This document shows, piece by piece, positions 1-6,685 of a stretch of DNA of 25,817 nucleotides (the stretch's first letter is position 1; the number at the start of each line of letters is the position of its first letter). The translations under genes and the position numbers were made by a program. The stretch is from CAZYWA01 sp964650975 [NCBI: uncultured bacterium] (GTDB lineage Bacteria; JADJOY01): contig CAZYWA010000032.1 in NCBI GenBank assembly GCA_964650975.1, forward strand, positions 1-25,817, given 5' to 3'. The notes under the pieces are model-generated. The model was not told the DNA's origin. It was given only the letters and a program-made list of their open reading frames with translations, and did no database searches.

Positions 1-2
1 TG

Positions 3-1076
3 GGGGTCGAGGTGGGCCGCTACCAGCGGCACGCCAACATCGACCGCGCGTGCATGCTCGCCGAGTACGTCGAGCGGCTCGAGGAGAACCAGTCGTTCGA
101 CGCCGTGATCGCCGCGGCCGACGCGGGCGCCATGCTGCACACCAAGGCACCGCTGGTCCTCTACTGGCACAACCCGTATCGCGACATCGCCGACCACCTG
201 CACCGGCAAGGCTCCTACGACCGCTCGAAGTGGTACGAGTACGCGAAGCAATACCCCGCGCTCGAGGAGCACGGCGGGCGCCGGGCGTTCGCGAACGTCG
301 CCGTCAGCTCGTGGATGCGCGGCTACCTCGGCCGCTGCCGCACCCGCGCCGACTCGGTGATCCCGCTCGGCATCGATCCGGAGGTCTTCTCTCCGGGCTC
401 GCCCGGCGAGCGGGGGCGGATCCGGCTCAGTCTCGGTCTGCCTCCCAACCAGCCCGTGGTGCTCTTCTCGGGCGCCTTCCATCCGGTCTCGGGCTTCGCC
501 ACCGTGCATCGGCTCGCGGCGCAGCATCCCGAGTGGTCGTTCCTCTACGTGTTCAAGGAGCGGAAGCCGCAAGACCCGTTGCTGCTCGGCACCGCCGACG
601 TGCGCTTCCCGGAGAGCGGGCCCAACTGCTGCGTCCTCGACTGCCTGCCCCGCTCGGCGATGGCCGCCGTCTATCGCGCCGCCGACGTGATGGTGAGCGC
701 GTCGCCGATCGAGAGCTTCAACCTGAAGGCGATCGAGGCGCTCGCCTCCGGCACGCCGGTGGTCACCACCCGCGCCGGCGTGTTCGCCGACTGGCCCGAG
801 AGCGGCCCCTTCGGTGTGGTATGCGGCACCGGCGACGTCGAGGACATGGCCGCCGGCATCGAGCGCGTGCTGGCCGGCGAGGCCGGCACCAACCCGCGCT
901 CGGCGGTGGTGCCCTACTTCACGCTCGACCGGTTCGAGCGTGACTGGCGCGCGCTGCTCGGGCGGGTCGTCGATCGCGACCATCGCGAGGTGCGCCCGCG
1001 AGCGCTGCACTTGAGGTCGCTGGTCGCGGCGCGGACCATCGGCGGCCACGCCCAGGTCCACCGAACGCCGAAGTAA
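3..1076 (+). CDS. Glycosyltransferase, GT4-like (5' partial)
   Basis: The reading frame is open to the left edge, so the N-terminus lies outside the window; a GTG at 12 is in frame but sits inside the fold and is unlikely to be the start. The visible part covers the end of the N-terminal Rossmann domain (PLVLYWHNPYRD) and the complete C-terminal GT-B domain. That domain begins near VVLFSGAF and carries the EX7E-type signature ESFNLKAIEA followed by LASGTPVVTT, typical of retaining GT4 enzymes that use nucleotide sugars. It probably acts in the cytoplasm. A second glycosyltransferase lies next to the flagellin gene 4.5 kb away, so a role in flagellin or surface glycosylation is possible, but the acceptor cannot be read from sequence. 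The 189-aa gene follows 18 bases later and is probably co-transcribed. Confidence 0.8.
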   Translation, partial: GVEVGRYQRHANIDRACMLAEYVERLEENQSFDAVIAAADAGAMLHTKAPLVLYWHNPYRDIADHLHRQGSYDRSKWYEYAKQYPALEEHGGRRAFANVAVSSWMRGYLGRCRTRADSVIPLGIDPEVFSPGSPGERGRIRLSLGLPPNQPVVLFSGAFHPVSGFATVHRLAAQHPEWSFLYVFKERKPQDPLLLGTADVRFPESGPNCCVLDCLPRSAMAAVYRAADVMVSASPIESFNLKAIEALASGTPVVTTRAGVFADWPESGPFGVVCGTGDVEDMAAGIERVLAGEAGTNPRSAVVPYFTLDRFERDWRALLGRVVDRDHREVRPRALHLRSLVAARTIGGHAQVHRTPK

Positions 1077-1094
1077 GCCCGACCGAGGAACCTC

Positions 1095-1664
1095 ATGGAC
1101 ATCGTTCTCAATGGCGCCTTGACCGCGACGATCTCGGGGAGCGCCTCGTCGTCCGAGCTGCTCGCGTATCTCGCGAGCGACGTGGTCCCGAGCGGTCACG
1201 TGATCCACTCGCTTCGGCTCGCGGGGCGCGACTTCGCGGAGCTCGGCGCGGGCGACGCCGCCTTCGACCTCGACGAGGTCGGCCCGCTCGAGGTGAGCAC
1301 CGGCGACCAGGCACAGATGCTCGCCGACGCCACCGTCGAGATGCGCATCTGGCTGCCGAAGCTGGGCGAGGCGCTCTCCCGCTGCGCCGAGCTGGTGCGC
1401 CGCGGCGGCGGCTGGACCGCCAGCTACGTGCAGTGCCTCGACGGAATCGAGATCTTCGCCCGCTACGCCCAGGCCGCCCGCCTGCTCTTGCTCCAGCGAG
1501 ACGCGGCACCGCCGCCCGCGATCGACACCCTCGACGACACGTTGCGGAATCTGGTCCGCGTCCACGAGATCGGCGACGAGGTGGGAGTCGCCGACACCCT
1601 CGAGTTCGAGATCGCGCCGCTCGTGACCGAGTGGCAGACCTACCTCACGCGCCAGTCGCAGTAA
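1095..1664 (+). CDS. Hypothetical protein (189 aa)
   Basis: I do not recognise this family. The ATG at 1095 follows the ribosome-binding site GAGGAA by about 6 bases and lies 18 bases after the glycosyltransferase stop, which indicates an operon. The first 75 or so residues alternate short hydrophobic and polar stretches (MDIVLNG, VIHSLRLAGRDF, GPLEVSTGD), suggesting a small beta-rich domain. Residues 80-185 look helical and acidic, with no signal peptide or membrane segment, so the protein is probably cytoplasmic. Position next to a glycosyltransferase and close to fliC makes a motility-accessory role conceivable, but this is context only. Confidence 0.6.
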   Translation: MDIVLNGALTATISGSASSSELLAYLASDVVPSGHVIHSLRLAGRDFAELGAGDAAFDLDEVGPLEVSTGDQAQMLADATVEMRIWLPKLGEALSRCAELVRRGGGWTASYVQCLDGIEIFARYAQAARLLLLQRDAAPPPAIDTLDDTLRNLVRVHEIGDEVGVADTLEFEIAPLVTEWQTYLTRQSQ

Positions 1665-1699
1665 CGCACTCCGCCCTTCGATCGCGTGTTTTTTTGGAG

Positions 1700-1719
1700 G
1701 GCGGCGGTCCCTCGCCGCC
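1700..1719. repeat. Palindrome with GTCCCT loop, between convergent genes
   Basis: A perfect 7-bp stem (GGCGGCG / CGCCGCC) encloses the hexaloop GTCCCT. It lies between the stop of the 189-aa gene and the stop of the SDR gene. A run of seven T residues (1689-1695) sits on its left side. That is upstream of the hairpin on + and reads as A on -, so it is not a canonical intrinsic terminator in either direction. Hairpins with the same loop recur at 9818-9839 and 9903-9924. Confidence 0.6.
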
Positions 1720-1730
1720 GCGTCGTCTCA

Positions 1731-2636
1731 TCACGGATGCCGTTCGGCGATCCAGCGTGAGGTGATGTCCCACAGCCGATCCTGCGTCGTCCGGTCGAGC
1801 GCAGCGGACGCTGGCTTCTTCTCCCGGAGGTCGGTGAAGTAGCGACCGCCGCGATCGGCGAGCTCGCGGGCGGTCGCGACCCACACCGACGTGGCGGCCG
1901 CTTGGCTCGGCGTGGGCGAGAACGGCGTCGCCAGGCGGAGAGCCAACCGAAGGGTCGACGAGTCCTTGTCGATGCCCGTGGCGACGAGGTTTCCCGGGTG
2001 CAGGGCGTAGCCGCGGATGCCTCGGTCCGCGTAGCGCGCGTCGAGCGCCAGGGCGAACAGAATGCAGCAGAGCTTCGCCTGACCGTACGCCCGCAGCTCG
2101 GAATACCGCTCGGGTGGTATGGGAAGTGCCTCGAAGTCGAGCGACGGAGGCCAGCGATGGTTCTCCGACGAGACCATGACCACGCGGGACGGAGCGCCGG
2201 CCGCCAGACGATCGATCAACCCGAGCACCAGCGCCGCGTGACCGACGTGACAGATCCCGAGCGTGCGCTCGAATCCGTCCTCTGTCGTGGCGTAGGCACC
2301 GCCGTAGACACCGGCGTTGCAGATGACCGCGTGGAGCGGGCCGGCCGGAAACGCTTCGGCCGCGCTCGTCGTCTGACGCAGGCTGCCGAGATCGAACGCG
2401 ATGGGACGAACGTCGACGCCGGGATGCGCGGCCACGATACGCCCCGCGGCGGCCTCCCCGGTCTCGCGTCGCAGGCAGCCAAGCCAAACTCGCGCGCCCC
2501 GCGCCGCGAGCGCACGAGCCGTTTCGAAGCCGATGCCCGAGTCTCCTCCCGTCACGAGGATGACCCGCCCGGAGAGGTCGAGCCCCGCGATGGCTTCGTC
2601 GGCGGTCGGACGGCGCCGGAGCAGGCCGAGCCTCAT
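1731..2636 (-). CDS. Short-chain dehydrogenase/reductase (SDR)
   Basis: This is a 301-aa classical-type SDR resembling the retinol dehydrogenase/WWOX-like branch. The NAD(P)-binding motif TGGDSGIG sits near residue 30, ICNAGVYGG follows in the fold core, and the active-site YGQAK (YxxxK) is preceded by the VSSEN serine strand. It should catalyse a reversible NAD(P)-dependent oxidation or reduction of an unidentified alcohol or ketone. The ATG at 2636 has GGAG about 6 bases upstream and is preferred over a GTG five codons earlier (2651). It is transcribed towards the 189-aa gene and away from the TUDOR-like gene. It has no obvious connection with motility. Confidence 0.88.
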   Translation of the reverse strand: MRLGLLRRRPTADEAIAGLDLSGRVILVTGGDSGIGFETARALAARGARVWLGCLRRETGEAAAGRIVAAHPGVDVRPIAFDLGSLRQTTSAAEAFPAGPLHAVICNAGVYGGAYATTEDGFERTLGICHVGHAALVLGLIDRLAAGAPSRVVMVSSENHRWPPSLDFEALPIPPERYSELRAYGQAKLCCILFALALDARYADRGIRGYALHPGNLVATGIDKDSSTLRLALRLATPFSPTPSQAAATSVWVATARELADRGGRYFTDLREKKPASAALDRTTQDRLWDITSRWIAERHP

Positions 2637-2753
2637 ACCGGCTCCGCGCACCGCTGCACGATTCTCTCCGCGCTCGTCCTCGTCGGCGACGCGTCGGCTG
2701 CGGTGGGCATGCCGGCCATCCTACTCCCCAACGCGCTCGTTACCCTGGAAGTG

Positions 2754-2972
2754 ATGTCGGCCAAGCGGTTGAAACGCGGGGACCACGTGTCGTGGAACTC
2801 GGAAGCGGGTCGCGTGCGCGGCCGGATCACGCGCGTGGTCACCTCGCCCACGAAGTTCAAGAGCTACACGGTCCACGCGAGCCAAGACGAGCCGCACTAC
2901 GAGATCCAGAGCGACACCACCGATCACGTCGCGATGCACAAGGGATCGGCGCTCACGAAGCTCCGGAAATGA
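2754..2972 (+). CDS. Small DUF2945/hypervirulence-type TUDOR-like protein
   Basis: This is a 72-aa basic protein starting MSAKRLKRGDHVSWNSE, with the core GRVRGRITRVV, HYEIQSDTTDHVAMHKGSAL and a basic end. It matches the pattern of the DUF2945 (HVA1, TUDOR-like) family, small single-domain proteins found widely in bacteria and fungi whose biochemical role is unclear. The ATG at 2754 is used; a GTG directly before it (2751) is an alternative. The stop overlaps the start of the DUF488 gene in the four-base ATGA arrangement, so the two are translationally coupled. Confidence 0.8.
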   Translation: MSAKRLKRGDHVSWNSEAGRVRGRITRVVTSPTKFKSYTVHASQDEPHYEIQSDTTDHVAMHKGSALTKLRK

Positions 2973-3535
2973 ACCACGACGCGCGCGGTCCGATCTTCAC
3001 CGTCGGTCACTCCACGCGGACCCTCGTCGAGCTCGTGGCGCTCCTGCGGCAGGTCGACGTCACGCTGGTCGTGGACGTGCGTTCCAGCCCGCGCTCGCGG
3101 ACCACGCCGCAGTTCAACGGCGACACGCTGCCCGAGCGCCTCGCCGCAGACCGCATCGGCTACCGGCATCTGCGCGCTCTCGGCGGCCGGCGTCATCATC
3201 GCAAAGGCGCGCCGCCCTCGCGCAACGGGTACTGGCGCGTTCTGGCGTTCCGGAATTACGCCGACTACGCGGAGACCGGCGACTTCCGCGCCGGTCTCGA
3301 CGAGCTCTTGGCGCTCGCGCGCACCGAGCGGTGCGCGATCATGTGCGCCGAGGCGGTGTGGTGGCGCTGTCACCGCCGGATCATCACCGACTATCTGCTG
3401 GCCGGCGGGACGCGCGTCGAGCACATCCTCGGACCTCATCAGGTCGTCCCCGCAACGCTCACTCCCGCCGCGCGCGTGATGCCCGACGGGACGCTGGACT
3501 ATCCCGGCCCGGAGGACGCCGCGGAGGAACGCTAG
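2969..3535 (+). CDS. DUF488 family protein
   Basis: This is a 188-aa protein. The N-terminal strand TVGHSTRTLVELVALL, the VVDVRSSPRSR segment and the C-terminal CAEAVWWRCHRRII (a CxxxxxxxCHR-type motif) are hallmarks of the DUF488 family. Its function is not established; the conserved Cys and His residues suggest a metal or nucleic-acid-related role, which is inference. The ATG at 2969 overlaps the stop of the preceding TUDOR-like gene by four bases. Length is normal for the family. Confidence 0.85.
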   Translation: MNHDARGPIFTVGHSTRTLVELVALLRQVDVTLVVDVRSSPRSRTTPQFNGDTLPERLAADRIGYRHLRALGGRRHHRKGAPPSRNGYWRVLAFRNYADYAETGDFRAGLDELLALARTERCAIMCAEAVWWRCHRRIITDYLLAGGTRVEHILGPHQVVPATLTPAARVMPDGTLDYPGPEDAAEER

Positions 3536-3567
3536 CCGCAATCGGCGGCGTCTCGCCCGCGGCTCGG

Positions 3568-4059
3568 TCACGCGATCCAGAGAATCGTCATCTCTCGCTT
3601 GCCGCCCGGGAGCTCGACCTCGATCGAATCGCCCGCGTGGGAACCCATCACGGCCCGCCCCAACGGGGATGCGGGAGTGACGGGACGGATCGAGACGCCG
3701 TCGACCTCGAGAGACTCCCCGCCGCCGGCCGCCACGACGAAGATCACGGACGTCTTACCGCCGGCATCCTCGAGCCCCGCGAGCGCCGAGAGCGCCACCG
3801 GGTCGTCGGGCCCGAACGCCTTCAGGGGAAATACCGAGAGCCGCTCGGCTTCGCTGCGTAGCTCGTCGACGCGCTGCGCGAGCCCGCGCGCCAGGTAGCT
3901 GGCCTCGGTGGAACGCATGTCCTTGGGATCCTCGGCGCGGGTCTCCTCGTGAACCGCGCCGGCCTGTGCCGTTTTCTGGGACCCGACGAGACCGCCGAGC
4001 GTCTCGGCGACGCGAGCGCGCAGAGCTTCGAGGACGCGACGCTTGTCCATATGGATCAT
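3568..4059 (-). CDS. GreA/GreB-family transcription elongation factor-like protein
   Basis: This is a 163-aa cytoplasmic protein. The C-terminal domain contains PLGRAVMGSHAGDSIEVELP, the typical end of the GreA/GreB FKBP-like domain that docks on RNA polymerase. The N-terminal 80 residues are helical, consistent with the coiled coil that enters the secondary channel, but they do not match standard GreA. It is probably a GreA-like paralogue rather than housekeeping GreA. The start could be 4059 or the second ATG at 4050 (MDKRR...); neither has a strong ribosome-binding site. It lies alone on the - strand, convergent with the DUF488 gene. Confidence 0.75.
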   Translation of the reverse strand: MIHMDKRRVLEALRARVAETLGGLVGSQKTAQAGAVHEETRAEDPKDMRSTEASYLARGLAQRVDELRSEAERLSVFPLKAFGPDDPVALSALAGLEDAGGKTSVIFVVAAGGGESLEVDGVSIRPVTPASPLGRAVMGSHAGDSIEVELPGGKREMTILWIA

Positions 4060-4406
4060 CGGTTTACCAGTCCCCAGCGAGGCGGGCCGACTCAGACTAA
4101 ATCATCGGCCAAGCGCCAGAGCGATCTCGTGGGGAGGGCGCCCGCGCCTTCAGCGCTCCTGCCGCGCCGGGCTCGAAGCGGACCGGCAGAGCCGGTCCCT
4201 CCCGCAGAGCGCTCACATTCACGGCCGGTGATTTAGCCCGGGCTCGAACGCAACAGCCGGCGCCGCGGAGCGGCGCCCTCCAGAGCGCATTCGATCGTCG
4301 TGTGGCCCCGGCAACCTGGCCGGCCACCAGCGCAGCGAGGCGGGTGGACGAGCCACCCGCCTCGCTGCGCTGGCCGTCGCGCGGGTCGCGCGGCGGCGGG
4401 ACTGCG
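4060..4406. other. Intergenic region rich in inverted repeats, between fliC and the GreA-like gene
   Basis: No convincing gene is present in these 347 bases. The region holds a long inverted repeat pair, CTAAATCATCGGCC (4097-4110) with GGCCGGTGATTTAG (4223-4236), 13 of 14 matching. It also has a smaller palindrome at 4180-4198 (GGACCGGC AGA GCCGGTCC), a 7-bp stem at 4259-4277 (GGCGCCG / CGGCGCC), and the very strong hairpin at 4327-4373. It lies downstream of fliC and upstream of the GreA-like gene on the same strand. The promoter of the latter should be here, but I cannot identify it. Confidence 0.6.
4327..4373 (-). terminator. Strong hairpin downstream of fliC
   Basis: A perfect 21-bp stem (4327-4347 against 4353-4373) with a 5-base loop begins 33 bases after the fliC stop codon. 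No U-tract follows on either strand, so it may act as a transcript-stabilising 3' end or a factor-assisted terminator rather than a classical intrinsic one. Its position behind a gene expected to be very highly expressed supports a 3'-end role. Confidence 0.6.
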
Positions 4407-5228
4407 TTACTGCAGCAGCTTGAGGGCCGCCTGGATCGAGCTGTTCGCCTGGGCGAGCACCGCGATGCCCGACTGCTGGAGGATCTGATCGCGGGTGAGC
4501 TCCGAGGACTCCGCAGCGACGTCCACGTCGGCGATCCGCGATTCGGCGGCGCTCTGGTTCTCGTTCGCGGTCTGCAGGTTGGCGATCGACACCTGCAACC
4601 GGTTCTGCGTGGCGCCGAAGCCGGCGCGGAAGCTCGACAGCGTGTTGATCGCGCTCGAGATCAGGTTGAGGCAGGCCGAGGCTCCGGCGGCGGTCGAGAC
4701 GCTCAAGCCCGAGAGTCCCAGGCTCGAGGCGCTCACGTTCACCGCGGTCACGCTGATGACGTTGTTGCCGCCCGAGTTGAGGCCCACCTGGAAGTTGATC
4801 GTGGTGTTGCTCGCGAGCGGCTGGCTGCCCGCGAACTCGGTGGTCTGCGAGATGCGGTCGATCTCGGTGGTGAGCTGCTGGAACTCGGTGTTGATGGCGC
4901 CGCGATCGGTGTCGGAGAGCGTGCCGTTCGAGCTCTGCAGCGCCAGCTCGCGGAGCCGGGTCAGGATGTCCGACTGCTGACCCATGGCGCCTTCACCGAT
5001 CTGCAGGAGGCTGATGCCGTCGTTGGCGTTCCGGACCGCCTGGCCCAGGCCGCTGATGGAGGACTTGAGGTTCTCCGAGATCGCGAGGCCCGCGGGATCG
5101 TCGGCGGCCGAGTTGATCCGCAGACCCGACGACAGCCGGTTGAGGCTGCCGTTCAGGCGCCCCATGGTGATGTCCAGGTTTCGCTGCGCGTTGATCGAAG
5201 CGATGTTGGTGTTGACGGTCAGGCTCAT
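4407..5228 (-). CDS. fliC: Flagellin
   Basis: This is a 273-aa flagellin, the filament subunit exported through the flagellar type III system. The N-terminal D0/D1 part starts MSLTVNTNIASINAQRNL and includes RLSSGLRINSAADDPAGLAI. The conserved loop RLRELALQSSNGTLSD (about residues 91-106) and the C-terminal helix ending QANSSIQAALKLLQ complete D0/D1. The variable D2/D3 region is almost absent, so this is a minimal flagellin. R91, L95 and E115 align with the TLR5-contact residues of Salmonella FliC. One cysteine (C186) is present, which is unusual for flagellins. The ATG at 5228 follows a strong AAGGAGGAT site; the frame stays open to 5588 but that extension does not look like flagellin. A sigma-28-like promoter lies about 132 bases upstream. 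A divergent glycosyltransferase suggests filament glycosylation. Confidence 0.97.
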   Translation of the reverse strand: MSLTVNTNIASINAQRNLDITMGRLNGSLNRLSSGLRINSAADDPAGLAISENLKSSISGLGQAVRNANDGISLLQIGEGAMGQQSDILTRLRELALQSSNGTLSDTDRGAINTEFQQLTTEIDRISQTTEFAGSQPLASNTTINFQVGLNSGGNNVISVTAVNVSASSLGLSGLSVSTAAGASACLNLISSAINTLSSFRAGFGATQNRLQVSIANLQTANENQSAAESRIADVDVAAESSELTRDQILQQSGIAVLAQANSSIQAALKLLQ

Positions 5229-5288
5229 GTCGCATCCTCCTTGATGCGTCGACCCCGTGAGCGGGATGCGACGACGGCTTCCGTGCCG
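5229..5288 (-). promoter_or_regulatory. fliC leader with two CsrA-like hairpins; one holds the Shine-Dalgarno sequence
   Basis: On the - strand the leader holds CGCATC-AAGGAG-GATGCG (5231-5248), a 6-bp stem that places the Shine-Dalgarno sequence in a hexaloop with the CAAGGA core of CsrA sites. Further upstream is CGGC-ACGGAA-GCCG (5275-5288), a second GGA-bearing hexaloop. A competing 9-bp pairing (GGATGCGAC at 5264-5272 in + coordinates against GTCGCATCC at 5229-5237) would also cover part of the ribosome-binding site. The arrangement resembles the two-site CsrA control of Bacillus hag. No csrA or fliW gene is in the window. Confidence 0.5.
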
Positions 5289-5359
5289 ATGTGATTTCGC
5301 GGAGGCACCCTGCCTTTGTACCCCGGTCGCCGCCGGGGCCCGCGCTGTCTTCCCTCCGT

Positions 5360-5386
5360 GTATCGGCCGGCCCGTGCCGAGCTTGA
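5360..5386 (-). promoter_or_regulatory. Sigma-28 (FliA)-like promoter of fliC
   Basis: On the - strand TCAAGCTC-N11-GCCGATAC matches the FliA consensus TAAAGTTT-N11-GCCGATAA: 7 of 8 in the -10 element, 5 of 8 in the -35 element, and the exact spacing. The predicted start near 5353 gives a leader of about 125 bases. Sigma-28 control is the usual arrangement for flagellin. Confidence 0.75.
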
Positions 5387-5433
5387 GCCCGTGCAGCGCG
5401 ATTTCAGCGGCCGGAGGGGCTGGGTCGCGCGGT

Positions 5434-5450
5434 TGGCACGAGATCGGCAT
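5434..5450 (+). promoter_or_regulatory. Sigma-54-like promoter of the CgeB-like glycosyltransferase
   Basis: TGGCACG-AGAT-CGGCA carries the essential GG (5435-5436) and GC (5447-5448) at the correct 12-base separation and a perfect TGGCACG -24 element. The -12 element is CGGCA instead of TTGCA. Transcription would begin near 5460, about 42 bases before the ATG at 5502. Confidence 0.6.
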
Positions 5451-5501
5451 TAGCCAGGGCAGGCCGCGAGGCACATCCCCCTCGTCCCGGCCCACCACCT
5501 C

Positions 5502-6677
5502 ATGCGTATCGTGTCCATCCTGGGAAAAGGTGCAGCAATTCAGCCTATTCAGGGGGATTCCCTGGCGGCCCTCGAGGCGCTCGGCCACGAGCTGCTGGTG
5601 CTGCCGGCCGAATCGCTCGCCAACTTGGCCCAGGTCCGCGACGCCTTCCGTTCGTTTCAGCCCGACTTCGGCTTCTTCATCGCGAACTTGGCGCTACCCA
5701 CCGCGGTCATGGAGGAGCTTCAGATCCCGTTCGCGTCGTGGTTCGCCGACAACCCGTTCCGGGTGGTGGACGAGCGGCTGCCCCGGGAGCTGGCGACGAT
5801 CTTCTGCTGGGACCGGAGCTACCTGGGCGAGCTCAAGTCGATGGGAATCGAGCGCACCCACTGGCTGCCCCTGGCGGCCAACCCGGAGCGCATGACTCCC
5901 GGCCCCGAGATCCCCGAGCGCGTGGCGCCGCTCAGCTTCTGCGCCGACTGCGGCGACGACGAGCTCTTCGGCGATCGCGCCTTCGCGCAGGTGCCCGGCC
6001 TGAAGGAGGCGATCGGCTTCGTGGTCGAGGTCCAGACCCGTCATCCGGCCCGCACCGCCGTGGCCATCGCGCGCCAGCACGCGGCGCGGTCGCCGGCGCA
6101 CAGGCTGCTCGACCAGGCGATCGGCGCCGATCCGTCGCTGGCGCGCGAGATCGAGATCTGCGTCCAGGCCTCGGCGGGACCTCTCTACCGCCGCCGCGTG
6201 CTGCTCGAGCTCGCCGCCGGCGGCGTCCCGCTCGACGTCTACGGTCCTCCGGGCTGGGTCCGGCAGCTCGGTGGGCTGCCCCGGGTGCGGCTCGGACCGT
6301 GGCTCGAGAACGGCGAGGAGCTGGCGCAGCTCTATCGGTCCTCGACGGTCAACCTCAACCTCACGATCCCGCAGCTGCGCACGGCCGTGCCGATGCGCGT
6401 GTTCGACGTGCTCGCGGCGGGCGGTGCCGTGCTCAGCGACTGGCGCGCCGACCTCGACCGGCTCTTCGAGCCGGGTGTCGAGGTGCAGGTGGCGCGCAGC
6501 GTGCCCGAGATGGTCGATCTCGCCGCGTGGCTGCTGCGCCATCCGCGCGCCGCGCGCCAGAGCGCCCGCGCGGGACGGAAGCGGGTGCTCGCCGAGCACA
6601 CGTTCCGCCATCGCATGCAGCAACTGGTTCGCCACATGATCCAGGATCACGATCTGCGCTGGAGCGAGGCGGCCTGA
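5502..6677 (+). CDS. CgeB-like glycosyltransferase, candidate flagellin-modification enzyme
   Basis: This is a 391-aa cytoplasmic GT-B protein of the CgeB/Glyco_trans_1_2 type. The N-terminal half has the expected pattern (FGFFIANLALP, ASWFADNPFRV, CWDRSYLGELKSMG). The C-terminal half contains VYGPPGW, NLNLTIPQLRTAVPMRVFDV and LAAGGAVLSDW, the sugar-nucleotide-binding region of this family. Proteins of this type often sit beside flagellin genes and add sugars to flagellin before export. The divergent fliC and the sigma-54-like promoter fit that role, but the sugar and acceptor are unknown. The ATG at 5502 fits the promoter and the family N-terminus; the ribosome-binding site is weak. The hybrid kinase gene follows 8 bases downstream. 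Confidence 0.8.
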   Translation: MRIVSILGKGAAIQPIQGDSLAALEALGHELLVLPAESLANLAQVRDAFRSFQPDFGFFIANLALPTAVMEELQIPFASWFADNPFRVVDERLPRELATIFCWDRSYLGELKSMGIERTHWLPLAANPERMTPGPEIPERVAPLSFCADCGDDELFGDRAFAQVPGLKEAIGFVVEVQTRHPARTAVAIARQHAARSPAHRLLDQAIGADPSLAREIEICVQASAGPLYRRRVLLELAAGGVPLDVYGPPGWVRQLGGLPRVRLGPWLENGEELAQLYRSSTVNLNLTIPQLRTAVPMRVFDVLAAGGAVLSDWRADLDRLFEPGVEVQVARSVPEMVDLAAWLLRHPRAARQSARAGRKRVLAEHTFRHRMQQLVRHMIQDHDLRWSEAA

Positions 6678-6685
6678 GGATCGCG

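Noticed and set aside
1689-1719. Intrinsic terminator from the T-run and hairpin
   Set aside because: The T-run precedes the hairpin on + and reads as A on -, the wrong order for an intrinsic terminator in either direction.
5738-6685. Upstream extension of the hybrid kinase frame
   Set aside because: It overlaps the whole glycosyltransferase gene and has an unnatural Arg/Ala-rich translation. The ATG at 6686 has a ribosome-binding site.
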